Positions 25,401-40,400 of a DNA stretch of 64,000 bases are shown here, piece by piece. The notes under the pieces are model-generated. The model did no database searches. It saw only the letters and a program-made list of their open reading frames with translations, and had not been told where the DNA came from. Source of the DNA: Branchiostoma floridae (taxonomy: Eukaryota > Chordata > Leptocardii > Amphioxiformes > Branchiostomatidae); contig NC_049993.1 in NCBI RefSeq assembly GCF_000003815.2, forward strand, positions 16,986,110 through 17,050,109, in the 5' to 3' direction. The position numbers and the translations under genes were made by a program. Position 1 is the first letter of the stretch; every line of letters begins with the position of its first letter.

Positions 25401-28400
25401 TTTTAGTCAATCCTAAAAAAGGCAGGAGCGACTAACCTCTCTGAACGGTGCAACATCGTCCAGCAGTTTAGCCGAACCAACCCCGGCCTCGAACCGCACC
25501 ACAGCGTGGTCACCATTCCTGAACGGCTGGCCGTGTAAGCACAGGCTTGTGGAGTCTGGGGGGAGACTGGGAACAGATCATGATTCGAGGAGTTCTTGAT
25601 GAGTAAAGCCAATAATTCATAAATAATACAAGATTGGTCACGTTTGGCATCGTTTAAACTTTATATGGTATTCTGACAGGAAAATTCGCCATTGACAAGC
25701 TTTCCTTTGTTAAAATGTACGTCATCACATGTCAAAGTAACAAAAACGTGATGATATATACCTGACAGAACGGAATGATGCAGTCGTCGTTGGTGGTTCA
25801 AACGGGTCCACTAACTGTGGAATCCTGTCTTGTTTGTTCCAGGCGCTGAGAGTCAGCTTTGCTTGTCGGCCCAGGGTGGGGATTCCGGTCAGAACTGCCT
25901 TTAACTGGCCGTCGATGTACAATCGCACGGATCTGTCCACCTGGGGGTGTATGGGAGATAAGAATGAATATCTCTTAGTCAACGCCGATGGACCAGCTGA
26001 AGGCAGACCTTGATCAGGTCGGACTCATCATCGACACAGTCTGGCTAGCTGCTGCGAGCAGACCAAATTGAAGGCTTATCTGCCGAGGCGCTACGCTCCT
26101 AAGAGCCAGGATGAGTGAGTGAATGCAGATGGGACCTATTTAGTGCCAATTGCACTGACTATAACTCAAAGGTATTGTTTGCAATTGATCAGTTGCAGAC
26201 TATGCCAGTAGTGTTATAGTTAAGTACTGTTGATAACAACTATTTCTTTGTCTCCCCCTCTGTCAATTATTTCAGGGACAATCTGAAATAGCCTGTTGCT
26301 CTTCCTTTTCCAAATAGCGGAGACCACAGTGAATTATACGAATGTACTCTCGATAACCATTGACCAACCTTGGTTGCAAAAATCCTCTCCTCCATGAACT
26401 GTAAGGTGTACTTGTGCCAGGCAGCTGACGGGTCGAAGTCCAGCTCCACAGTTTCTCCCTGTTCTGCTTCTGTCCCGTTGTCAAATCGGCACCACAGCCC
26501 AACGTAGCTGGGGCTGTCGGCAGTTCCTGAAAACAAATGATAAACAAACTAAGAATGACGAATAATCTCCAATTATGAGTAATTCCTCACGATTAAACGT
26601 TTTATTCATACGCAAGGCAGTTAACAAATAAAAACTTTCTCCAGGCCCACACCCAATCAAGATCAACTCTCAGTGGCCTAACAAAACAAGTAAGACGTAT
26701 CCTGGAAATTAGTATACAAAAGACAACTATATTGTTTTAGTTTTAGGGAGCATAGTCTAGTTATCTTCCTTATGCACTAAATGCCATATATATGATCAGA
26801 TCTCTCTAATTCTTGGGCGTCATTCATTATCTGATACAACATATGATAGGTAGTTGAAAATGTTGTATGCTACCCGAATGAATCTGTAGTCCACAGGAAG
26901 CGTAGGGAAAACTGTTTGAGTTGGGTTCCGTCTCGGAGGTTTCTCCTTCCGCACCATCCTTCTCGATGGTCCACCCTGGTGGGGACTCAGTCGTGCTCGT
27001 CGGTTTTTCAGTCGAAGTTTGCGGTTCACTTGTCGGGCTGGTACAGCTACAGTTACAGCCGCCTAAAAAAACAAGCTTTCTTTCTTTATTTAGAAAATGT
27101 GAAAACGTATATGATCTGATCTGATTTTTGTGTAGGTAGTATATGGAGAAAACTCACGGAGAGGATCAAGGAACATGTTCCTGGCCCAGGCACTTAGGCA
27201 GCTAGGCATATGTTGTAATTAGAGTCAATTCAATGCTCATCTAAGTTATTAACATGGATGAAGGTATAATAGGAACACCCCATGTTCAAGATTTACATTA
27301 AACCTCAGTACATTAAAGGTATCGTCCTAGTCTTCAAGATTGGTATATGTTCGATTCATCTGTAACATTAGTTGCTGTAACGTTAACGGTATCTTCTAAA
27401 GGGTAGCCTCCAAGTCTTTAAAATTGTTATATATATTCACCTGTAACATCAGCTGCTGTAATGGTAACGGTATCTTCTGGTTGGCAACAACCGCAGTTTT
27501 CATTGCTGCTGGAGATAAAATCTTGCTCAAAGATCGTTTCGTTGTGATCTCCGACGACACCACTTGTACTCGTCGGTTCCTCAGTCGAGTTTTGACGTTC
27601 ATTTGTGGGGCTAGTACAGGTGTAGTTACAGTCGCCTAGATGAACGAAGATTTTTTTAGAAAATGGTTGATAAAAATGTATACTAAAATGTTCATGACAA
27701 TTTAAACATAAGTCATATGTTTAGAGAGTTTCGATTTCAATCCACCAAAATGCATGGCCGTGGATAGAAGCATGCTAGGACACTATTATCACCAGGACCT
27801 CACCACAAAGGATAGCATAATCACTTGATCTAAATTTCGTTGTCTTTGTTAGATACTTACTTGTTACATGAGTTGCATTAGTCGCTGTAACGTTGACAGT
27901 ATCCACTTTACTGTTATTTCCTGGCTGGCAAAAACTACAGTTTTCACTGCTGCTGGGGGAAAGTGTTTCTTCTTCTTCTTCGAGGCCCATTTCGTCGTGA
28001 AGGCCCATTTCGTCGTGATCTCCGACGACGCCTTCCGGTCCGTCCCAGAACACAACACTGGTGACCGCCTGGAGCTCGCCACTGGCAGCGATGATGTCTA
28101 TCTGTGGCAGTCATTAATTCAATATCACGAATGGACAAGAAAAATTTGGAATAATCTGTCTAGAAAGGATGTGAAATTATGCAATGTCATCGTTTTTTTC
28201 TAAACAAGACAGATACTGGTAACGTTTCGTTCTCCATATAAGATAGAGATGGTATATGATATATTTGCATGTGTAGAGGTGCCACAAAATTTCTTGTCAT
28301 ACTGTGTGAATTTCTTGTGTTAAAAAGGTAAGCGTTTTAGTACAGGTTTTCTCACCTCGTACTGTCCCGTTCTACTGCCGTCCACCTCTGTAGAGTAGGC

Positions 28401-31400
28401 TCCTGACATCATCCTCTCGTACTCAATATCACGGGTTAGGCGGACTGACAGGCCTTCGTCTTCGTCGAAAGATAGCTGGTAAGAACAGGCAATATGTAAA
28501 AACTATAGATTCTCTTCTTCGCAAACTCGTAGAAATATGTTTCCCGTCTATTTCACAGCTAGGCAAACATACGCATAAGGATAAGCACCGTTACGAGCTG
28601 TATAGAATTCCTTTTCCAGATAATGTTAGAAGAATCTTTATATTCTTGATCATATGAGATGATAACAGGTTAAATGTATTTGTAAATGGCGTTTCAAACA
28701 CTTTGAGGTAAGCTGCATACCTGCTCAGGGTCAAACAGAATCCGTCTCTCCCCCGACACTCCCCACAGCCCTGTCGTCTGTAAAGCTGACCAACTGTCGT
28801 GCATTTCGTCCATAGGATAGCTCGTCTTGGGGCAGGGGTCACCCGCGGGGTTGGGGAGGTGTATAATCACACCTGAAAAAAACAACACACAGTTAGCTGA
28901 TCAAAGAGAAGGTCAATGGAAAGGTGAGGTGAAGTAAGTAATCAAAGAGAAGTTCTCATATTCAGCAGATGCTTTGCCTTTTATAAAAAATTGACTCACT
29001 CGCGATCGTCTTTGACATGTGGTTGAACTGAAAAGAAGTTCCGTTGAGTGTAAGGAAGTGAAGAAACTAATCTACAACAAAATAAAATAAATGCGGTGTG
29101 TTACGTCGAAGGCCTGTTATACTGTACAGATACAGATACAAAAATACACGGCTGTTTTGTCTCTGTGAGACTCAATGAGGCATGTACTGTAATCACCTTT
29201 CATTTCCGACAAGGAGCTCTGGTGCGTCGCGTCGGTTTGGAAGTCGACCCCGTCCATGACGTCACCTGCCACAGGGTCGCGCAGGTCCAGTAGGATGGGA
29301 GGGGTGGTGGACTCCGTCACCAGGGCCGCTCGGTTGATGGCGCGGAAGGTCACGTAGTACGTCGTGTCGGGCTGAGATAGAGAAAAAGATTCGAATCCTC
29401 CATGGATTGAAAACAGCACATATTCCCATGCCACATTCTGTTCAGTAGCCAGTGAATCTATTACGAAATTAACAATCATACCGCGACAGGCAAATGTAGC
29501 ACGCTTGAACGCAGTGATATTGCAAATATACCCGTTTGATCAAGACCTACAGTCCACTTGGCACAGTGACTGTAATGGATCCTTCATTGCTCCATACATT
29601 TCCATTGCCAAAGTAAGTAAATATGACACTTTTTGGTGTCTTAGATATGATAAATGTCGTAAACATGCCTCACGTACTTACGTTAAGCTATATTTTCACT
29701 GATACCCAAATGCCGCAGACATAAATTGTAACTACCTTCACATCAATGTCGACAAACATATAGGAAGACTCATTGGCGGCGACGGGCACGAAATCGACTT
29801 CAACGGTACGTCGTTCTTCGCTGCCTGATTGGCAGTCACCACCCGACAGCAGAGCGACTTCGTACCGGGCGATGTCGCTTGTGTTGTCATGGTAACCATT
29901 CCATAATACCTCCATCCGGTCAGTCAGGGCGGTATACATGACGTTCTGCTGAAGAAAAATACATCCGCCACTTTAGATGTTTTCCTAATTTTACTGAGAT
30001 TACAACGGAGATGACTAAGCCATGTTCGTAATCTATAAGACACACTGATTTAAGGCTACTAAAACACTGCGACGACTCACAGTCCTAACGGAAGCTGTAG
30101 CAATCTAGCTATTAAATATCAGGAAAGTTGTCTGTTTGTTTATCTTTATTAACCAGGCTGAAAGCATATCACCTGATGGCGTTTTTCAAAGCCCCCTGTG
30201 GGTAGAACCTGAACATAAGTCATACATAAAGTTCAACAAAACCAAATTAAATTCAATAACATAATCATACATAAAGTTCTATGAAGCCAAATTACTTCAT
30301 TCATAAGATAAACATAAAGATTGTACAAAACCAGATTAACTCAGATAACATAAAATCATACTGCCGAACGAGTGAATCATTTAGTTTAACATTGTCGTCA
30401 TTGTCTGTTGGTCTCTTTCGTTACCTACCATGTCTCCTGGCGATCCTACAAACACACGTCCTTCCACCGGAGGGCTGGTATCTATGGTGACGTCAGCCAG
30501 GGCCATGGCGCACTGTGCTGCCTCATCCGTTGCCACGACAACGACGTGATAGGTGTGTCCATGCTGGAGCTCCGGACCCTGGTACTGAACCATGGTGTTC
30601 CTGCCCACTTTGGTTAGAGGGTAGAGGTCAAACAGGTGGGCGTGTTCCTCGCTGACTCCGACATATCCGTCTTCGTCAAAGTTTTGCTGGAAAGTGGTAA
30701 AATTGCAAACGTTAAAAGATATAAAACCAACGGATGGGCAGTCCCATGTCCACAACAATAAGGACTTAATTTCTGACTTCAAAGCCCATATGCTAGTTAC
30801 TTGTCAACGCCTAAGTTTAGCCATTCAGAATAACATGCAAAGAAATTCTATAGCTGATGTGTCACGCCGAAGGGTGGTCCCATCAGCTAGCGAGCTATTA
30901 GATACAGATACAGAAGCTGGTGTTTTACGAAAGTTAACGTGGTTTAATCGGCTATACATATACAGGAAACTAGCAAAAACGCATAACACATATCAGAGTT
31001 TGAATTAACGATATAATTTTACAAGATCTAGACAGTCCATATCGTCCAGTGTGGTCCGGTTGGTTGTGATTCCCCACTGGTAGAGGAGGATCGGCATGGT
31101 GAACTCAAAATCACTCCAGGCCACTGTGATGTTATCCCCGGAAGGGAGGTATCTGTGGGTGACGAAAGGCGTTCTCAAAATGGGAGATACTGCAATATTG
31201 CAACTACCACTATCGGCAAAAACACCTACACACAACTTTGTGTCAACTATATACTATAGCTGTTTTATGTTTTGTTATGTTGCGACCGGACCGACTTCCA
31301 GGCGTTCCGAAAATCGCGCGTAATAGAGCAAAGCAAAGCAGGGTCTACAAAGGAATGTTAGAGATCAAAACCACCCGTAGAGTTTTAAAAGAAACAAACA

Positions 31401-34400
31401 ACAACACAGTTGTCGCGCACCTTGGCACTTGTACCTCTCCGTGAGATATGACGTCACCGCCGAATCCTACCCGGATGCCGTTTGACGTCACTTCCGTCGT
31501 GGATGACGCGAGACTGACAGCCCTGACTGTGACGTAGTAAACGCCAGTCCTCGGGACGAGCAGAAGGTGTTCAAAAGTAACGGTCTTGTTCTTCCCGACG
31601 TTGGTGAACGGACGGATGTTGGCGCGGGTACTGGGGTACCGTCGGTCCGTCCCTACTGCGACCTCGTAATGGTCAATGTTCTGGTGTTCTCCTGTGTCAA
31701 CAGCTTTTCCTTGAGAAGTAACAGATAAGATGTTACAGAAACGACACATTGACGGTTCTTTTCAAAGTCGGACAATACTTTCTCTCAGAACCCTGATTTG
31801 GCATCTACCAATTGTAGACGTAGAAATTGTGTTTTCGTAGAAATCTAATCCTACAGATGAAAAGTTGACATCTACAGAATTCTATCTTTGGAAGCCATTA
31901 ACGTTACATGCACCTGAAAAAGAAAACGATTTTGCAGGCGGAGAAAATTAAGTTAATGTGTTGCTTGAATCTCTCTTCTGTTAAACAAAAAATAACTACC
32001 ATTAATAGCAGCGTCGTCCCCAAGGCCGTACTCCTTTCCGAAGCTGTCCCAGTTGGCCGACAGTGACGTCACGGATTGTTGATGGGACAGGTCGAACCCG
32101 ATGATGGGACCGTCCCGCACTACCCCGGGAACGAGAGGCTCCAGCCTGACTGTGACACCATCAGACCTGGCGGAGTAGCTGTAGCCTAGCTGGTTGGTTG
32201 CCCTGACAACGGTGTAGTACGTTTCACCATCACGGAGGTCAAACTCGTCCGAGGTGGCACTATCAGCACCTGATTGAATATTGATAAAAGTATTGTTTTA
32301 TATGGAATTTTTCTCGATTCAACGAGAGGTTTCAAATGATCATGAGATATAAAGAATAAGATATAAAGGCAAATTGAAGTAGAGCACGGAAAATTTGACT
32401 TTGCATTGCAAAGTGTCTTTATGATGCCAGTTAACGTTAGCTTCAGAGTATTTGAATTCACGTGACTATGGAATCAGATAAAGACGCATGCAAAGTCATT
32501 GGCAGCTATTTGTAATTGTGTTCATAAGTGTGAGGTCACTTTCAGATCTAGATATAAACGCACACTTAAATGGGATGCAAGCATTCTATAAATCTCCTCT
32601 GTGAAAATAGTTGAGAAAGTCAGACCTGGATCCAGCTCGGTGAGAGGCCAGATCTCCATCCCGTCCAGCCTGACCACTGACCACTCTGTCCGGACGGGAG
32701 GGCAGGGGTCACCGCTCAAATCCCAGTGCGCGCTCATCTCCTCGTTATGGCTCTGGAAGTCTCTGTTTTCAAAACAAACAAAAAGCAGCAGCTAACAGAG
32801 TTCACGATCTTATCTACTGTAAGTTCATTTAAGTTCGCGAGATATTTAAGTTCGCGAGATTTTTAAGTTCGCGTATTTCGCTGAGACCTTCTCTTCGCGA
32901 AGTCATCTACTCGCGAACATGCATGTTCAACATCGTCCCCCTCCCCACATTTTCAAGTATATTGAAAATGTTATATCTCTTGAAGTATCTATTTTCCTCA
33001 AAGCGACGAGCATACTCATGTGTGAACGACGATGATGATACTTGTGCAACACCATAATTTGCTCCAAGTTCTATTGCCTGTCTGAAGCTTTATTCATCTG
33101 TAGAGCTACAAGCTTTGGCTTAGTGTAGTCTTTACTCAGTCTGTTGTTCAGGCGACAACCGATTACTAGAATATTGGACAACAACAAATATGGAAATAGG
33201 CTACATGGACTATTATGTGTAGGGAATACATGATATACATATAAAAGAAAGTACAACTTACATGTCTCCACTATGGGAGTGCCCATCGTTGACAATGAGC
33301 GGTGTGAGGGAAGGTAACCCGGCACTGATCTTACTGATGTAGACTCCGTTAGACACGGCCACACTGGACAGGCCTGCAGCATTGTGTCCTCTCACTGTTA
33401 CAAATACCTGCAGTGGTAAAAGATAAAAGATACATTTACACTAAAGCAAAGTATCATGATACTGGACCAGAGAGGACGAAAAATCATAATTGTTGACATT
33501 GCAATCCATAGATGGCTTTTTGACATATTTGTGGCTTGATAATGTTGTGCAAGGTCTTTACTGCCAGACTGGTACTTTCTGAGTAGTATCTGTAATGCCT
33601 TGAAGATCTTACCTGTCTGATATCGGACAGGTCCAGGTTCTTCACAACAAAGAAGCGAGTGTCAGGATCGGGAACCTGGCGGAAGCTGTGCAGGTCTGCT
33701 GCTCCTGGCACAGTACCCACAGCCACTTCGTACCTGAAATGGACCCATGCAGTTATGAGGGTTTATATACTATAGAGGCAATATATTGCTTTCTATCTAG
33801 TACTTTCATTCAATGGTCAAATGTTTATCATCTTAAGCATATTGACGTGAACTCATAGTCGGTAAGATTCTTCTTGTTTCCATCCTGGTTTGGGGGCTAA
33901 GGTATGTTATTTCAGAATTATAGCTAGGTTCTTCTCGCTTAAATACAGAATAGATGTTTACCCGGTGATTGGTGTCTCTGGGTCGATGAATGGTTGCCAA
34001 GCAACGGCTACTTGATTGACAGACGCTTGACACAAGGCATCCATCTTCTGGCATTCTGAAAAAAATACTTTTGTTACTTTTGTATTTGAGCATGTTCCTC
34101 AATACCTTTGCCTTCAGTTCAGTGACACAATCTCCCTAATGTAGTTTTGCATATATGCATAAAGCATCAACTGAAGTGAAGAATAGCTGTCGCTTTGGTA
34201 CCTTCTTGGTTGTCACACTTTCCTCTGCCATCTTCATCACCCCCGTCTAAGTCAGCATGGTAGATACTGTCCAGTTCCACCACAGTCCCAGGAACAGGAG
34301 GGGTGCCGTCGACGACGATCGCCTTTGAGTAGGCTGATGTTTTCCCTCCCACTGTGTTATGCGCGATCACGGTGGCGAAGTAGCTTTCTTTGTGATGCAA

Positions 34401-37400
34401 AGACTGTCCAGCAAATCCTAAAATATTGAACAACGCATGATGAGTATTGCGATGTTTCTTTCCTTGCTGCCTGGCAAGTAGAAATGATTCGTACTACGGA
34501 GCGATATTGCTTTCGATCGTCTTTCCTATATGGCTGCAGTGTTAAGACTTTGACTAGTGATGTGTTGACCTTCAGAAAAAGTGTTCGAACGCTCTGTACC
34601 GCAATCTCTGAACTTCTCATTTACTCATTTAAATCCAACCTCTACAGATACCCATGTCTGTTTATTTGAATGAAATGCATCCATGCCTTTTGCCTTGAAC
34701 CTGTCGGCTTTTCCCGACACTCTGGTGAAGGGGAATATGGAGTCATCTCCCTCCTCCGTGCCGACCCCGAACAGGAAGTGGTGGATGCGGCTCTCCTCGT
34801 CCCGGAAGCCGTGCCAGGTGCACTGGAGCTCGTCTGTGCCGGGGATGTGACGTGGGCAGATGACGTCACCGGCCACAGGCGGGGTCGGGTCCACCGTCAG
34901 ACTTGCGGAAAGGGCGACAGTGCGCAGGCCGACCTGAAATTGGTTTCAAGATGTCATTAACACAACTACATCTATTAGGGGAAGAAAAACAATAGAAATC
35001 TCGTTTTCGATTCCTATAGGTATGTCAAGTACAGCACCAAGTGCAGTAGGGGCACCCTCACTACATAGCTTCAAACTATGCTTACAGCTAGATGTACACA
35101 AGTTAAGTGACTTACGTTCTATGTAACATAACCAGCCGCTGGCGAGTCGCGTGTCTGCAAAGGAGGTGTGTTACGAAGGACGATTATACGCCTAAGCTAA
35201 TACAGATGTGCTCAAATTGTGCAATGTCAACTAAAACTGCCAGAACTATCTAAACGACTTGCTGGCATCCATATAGCAGCGTAATCTATCTATTGATAGT
35301 GAAGTAGCTCTTACCGAGTTAATAGCTGTAAGGCTGAGGATGTTTGGCAGCCCCTGTGACGATGGATGTACCAGACCGTTCGGCACCGATGTCCTCTGGC
35401 TCGTCACAGTCTGGTTAAACACGTCATGTCCGCCTGGGAATGTTCCGTACGCGAACGAAGCGAACACCACGTCACTCTCCTCCTCCCTGTAGCCCCATTC
35501 CGCTGTGATGTAGACTGCTGACAGCTGGTACCGCGACACGTCAGGCCCGAAGCTGAACTCTTCATCTTCAGATGTGACGCCGAAGCCGAGGAAGTCGACC
35601 TGTGAGTTGCGTTTATTAAGTTTATTGAGATACCCTTTAGCTCAGATTGAGCTAATCGTCCAGGGCTCATACAAATAAGAAGGCATAGAATATATAAAAA
35701 TACATAAACATATACAATAACATCCACTCAAAACAGATCAGACTTACATGCAAAATATTACATACAGTCTAAAATCACGAGTGAGGTCAGATGGTTATAT
35801 ACACTAAAACCATTATGATCCGAAAAATAGGTCTATCATCTTCTTAAACTATCGTGTGTCGGAGACAATCTTGAAATCTGGGTAGCAGATTCCACAGTTT
35901 AACTGATCTGTAATTAAATATTCCTTGTGTTTGGTAATCTATAACCATACAATCCTCCACACACCTGCGGAGGCGTGATGTCTACAGTAAAGCCGTCTGA
36001 CGATGACTCTAGGACGTCCCCAGCGCCGGTGATCGCCCGGACTGTGGTGTAGTAGAGCTGTCCTGGATGGAGGGGCAACAGGGACTGTGCGTGGCCTTCT
36101 CCTTCGATTCCTGTGGAGATTTAAGAATATAATTTCAGTTGATTTCTCTAACAAGGCATTTTAGAGTTAAATGACTTATTCTTAATTCTTTGGCAATGGA
36201 CAAGAAAACATCGACATTATTGGCTTTAGAAATAGAAATGATACGAAGAAGTTAAAACGGACGAATTGACCATCACTACAAAAGAACAAGCTTTATGGTA
36301 GTTTGATAGTTTTTCCCCTCTAACACAGACTGCGTTTCCACATAAATCGAGGTTTTTAACTGGTCCCCTAAGTGGTAATCTATGGTAGGTTTGACTGCTA
36401 TTATTTCTTAAAGTTGACATGTCGCCAGGGATGCGAGTTGCAAAACGGGCAACTCACAATATCATATGGGCTTGTCAGAGGATTCAATGTCTGCTTTATA
36501 ACGTCTCTTACCTTCCATGTTAGCGTTGTCTTCATACAGCACTATCCCTGCCGAGGAGAAGGGCATGACGTCATCCCCGAGTGCTGCAGTACCGACCGCC
36601 CACTCGTAGTGCGCAATGCCGTGTCTCGCACTCTCAAATCCCTGTGTTGTATTACACAGTTGGTTAGCGAAAAGTTATGTGAAACAAGAGTCTCATAGCA
36701 TCGTATCATAGCAAGAGTCTCATAGCATCGTCTTATAGCAAGAGTCTCATAGCATCGGTGACCTGCAGAGGCTGTCATAGCGCTAGCATTGCGGCCATTG
36801 ATACATTTTGGTAATCCCTTAAATTATTTTCTTAATAGCTTTGACGTACAACTCTGTTTACAGCATCAGCAGTGAGAAATACCACAGGTGCTTCCATCAG
36901 AGGTGTCTACTCCCGCTGTTGCTCTCTGTGAAAAAGTTAGACGAACGCATCATAGTAGCAACATTTAAAGGAAATCCAAAAACTGTTGTTATGTCTTGCC
37001 ATGCTCCTCATAACTGTTCATCTGATGATGATGCTATTGAGTTTTATGAAAAGTTGAGCAATGCTGTCCAGGACGTTCCCCTTCATTCTATGCTGATCAT
37101 AGGTGGGGATATGAATGCCCAAATTGCTCATGGCTTTTCGTTCCACAAATCCTCCAATCGAAACGGTCGTCTCCTAAGTTCTTTTGTTGAACAACATAGC
37201 CTCATAATAGGCAATTCTTCATTTCGTAAGCCCGCGAGGAAACTGTGGACTTACAGATCACCGAAAAATACCCTTTTCCAGCTTGACTACTGCATTTATC
37301 GCAAAAGATGGCAAAATAGTATTATGGACTGTCAGGCTTTTTCCTCTTCAAACCCTGTGGGTAGCGACCATCGCATTGTGACCACCTTTGTTAGGCTTAG

Positions 37401-40400
37401 TCTTAGACACTCAAAGCCAAAAGCTGCCAAGAAGCTGTACGTTCTGGAGAGCTGTGGTCACAGACAGTGTATTGGCATCCATGATTGACGACAAAATTCT
37501 GACAAATTTTGAAAACCTCCCCCCAGAAGAACAGAATTATAGTGCATTTGTTAAGATTGCCAATGAAGTTGGAGCCGAACTACTTCCAAACAAACCCCGT
37601 AAATCCCAACCCACCCGGGACATTGACCCAGTGGTTGCAGCTCGCAAGGCAACACTCAGAGCCACAACCCGTAACACACAAACAGCTTTGACGTAACCAT
37701 CAACAATCTTGTCTTAATGTCTCTACTTTACTACTGTGACTTTTCGTCAACTCACAATAGGTGCAAAAGATGACATTTCAGACAGCACTGCCCTCGTGTT
37801 TCATATAAAATGGCATGCCTTTTTATAAGTATGGACCCGCCATATAGCTACCAAGTATCCACTACAAACGCCTATTTCTCTCACCTTGAAGCGCACAGTA
37901 ACAGTTCCCGTGTGAAGTTGGTAGTCCACGTCTACTGTTGCCACGTCATCGGCCTCGCTGTCCGTCATGCGCGGGCCGTCCACAACCACTCCTGCCTTGT
38001 CACCGGGGACTGTCTTAATCGGGCTGGGGTAAATTAATGAAACCGTTTATTTGTTTGCGTGTTAGTATCTATATCACCAAGTAGCATTGGGACTCTTTCT
38101 TAAATCCTAGTAAATGTGCAAATATAAATATTAACAAAATATGAAAATGAAAGGCATGGTTAACAATTGCAATGTAGTGGTTACTACTAATAGATCTTAG
38201 ATGTGTATATTTTTGCCTTATTTTGTCTTGTTGGTGTTTGAATTACTGTATAAAAAAACAAACACCCCCATTTCAAATTGGAATAGTTTGGTTTCAATCT
38301 AACTATACGTACTACGAAACAAAGCGTATACAGGATTACAAAACGCTATGTTTACCTTGAGACCACTTCGTTAGAAAACGCCCCAGCACCGTTCTGTGCC
38401 TTTACTGTGACGTAATAGACAGGTGACCCCGTGACCTCATCGTACAGCTGCAGCTGCAGGTTGTTGATGTAGGCGCTTCTGTCGGCTCCCAGGTTTTCAA
38501 ACGGCATTACATCAGTGCCACCTGTAAATAAGCATATATTATGATTTAATTAATGGGATGTTCTCTAGGATACGTCAGTGCCACCTGTTGATAATTAAAC
38601 AGAAAACGTCATTAAGATTTGTACATAATATTTCCTTGGATTCATCACATACTAAGATGCAAATGTGTCCAGATCAAAAATTTCAGAGCCAACTGACTTT
38701 TCCGTGTGGTTGTCCTAATGGTAAACAATATTTATGCCAATTCCTGATAAATGAATTAGAAAAATCCAAGACTAGATACACTCTCTTGTAATATGTTTAT
38801 CTATGCCGAAGTACACATGCTAATTTTTGTAGCATCACTGAGGTTTGCAAAACAATGGAGCACGACATCTGATGTCTATGTATGTGCTGTTTATGTTTTA
38901 CAGGCTCCCAGTAAAACAAGTCCCACCTGGTGACGTCCCCAGAGCCGCCCAGTACGCCATGACCTTGCTCTCTCCGTCCGTGGCCCGCCATGACACCAAG
39001 ATGGCGGACAGGTCGGTGTGTAGAACGTACCCATCGTACAGCTCCTCCAGCTCACCTGGCATCACGTCAACGGCAACATGCAGGTTCTGTGAGGGTACGT
39101 AGGGATTTTTGTGTGTTTTAAGTTATATGACAGCATATAAACAGTGTCTCCAAAATGACAGAGCGTATTGCTAATATGTTGTTCAATAACTTTTTTGGGG
39201 GGGGGGGGCACTCTTGGCTATAGAACTAGACTAAAAAATGCTTTGGTAATTTATCTGTACAACAGATATTAGCAATTCAGCAATACACATGAAATTGACA
39301 ATGTACATCATGTTTAGACTCAAACAAAAGGAACCTGGTAACCATACATCAGAGTTTCAAAGCGGGTTTACGTTGACAAAACCTAAGATTGAAATGCATA
39401 CTGTTTTTGCTAGGGTACCAAGACGATGATTAATTAGCTGCATGTAGACTAAATTAGAGACATCGGGAAAATCAGACAAACCGAAGGGGGAGTAGGATCC
39501 ACGATGACACCATCCGTGTCATGTGTAGTCGTCAGCCCAGCCCTGTTAACAGCTGACACTCGGACACTGTACCGCGCGCCTGGGACAAGGTTTAGCGGTT
39601 CACTGTTGGTCCATCCCCGGGCACTGCCTTCAACTGTCACCCAGTCATTCCTGTTCAACACAGAATATGACAAACAATTTTGCTGTTGCCGTGCATGGTT
39701 ACCAGCCATACACTGATACATCGTACAATCTTATAACAAATACAGTTGGTCGTCCGGACAGTATTTGTTTAGATATACAGGAATCCCGATACAGTTCCAG
39801 AACATGTCACTAGAGGAGCAATCTTAACCATGCTCTGTTAATATTAGGTCAAGACACCAACACCAACCACCCCTTTCCCCGCTTATTGAGTCATGCTGTT
39901 CATCAGCCAGTCAATAGTAAAGAAAATGTGATCATAACAAATGTATACTGGTATTGCCAGCTTGAAACAGCGATATGTTTACTAACTTCTGTGATGGGTG
40001 GATCTGCAGACGACTTCCTCCATGATGCTGGAACACGGCCAGTTTGTAGTGGTCCAGACCAGATTCAGCATCTTCAAACTCCCAGTTCACCGACAGATTC
40101 GTGATACTAGGCTGTAGAAGTAAACAAAATCATGGCTTCTATTACTTTTATGACTGAACGAATGCTTTCTGCAGTACGGCAGTGATAATTCGCTGGTTTA
40201 AGATTTAGCCCAATGAAGTTCCCTTTAACTTCCAACCAACCACTGACCTTTTTAAAATCAATTACTGTAAATGCATTTTAGTTCGCGGGGATTTGATTTC
40301 GCGGTAGCGGGAAAACGGACTTTTCGTGGTGGTTTAAGTTCGCGGTATCACCATGCACTGTAGTTTCGTAATGCCATGGAAAAATGTTGGCTTTCGTTTT

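Noticed and set aside
30694-31008. Plus-strand 104-codon open frame
   Set aside because: It overlaps exon 36 antisense at one end and lacks any coding signature elsewhere.
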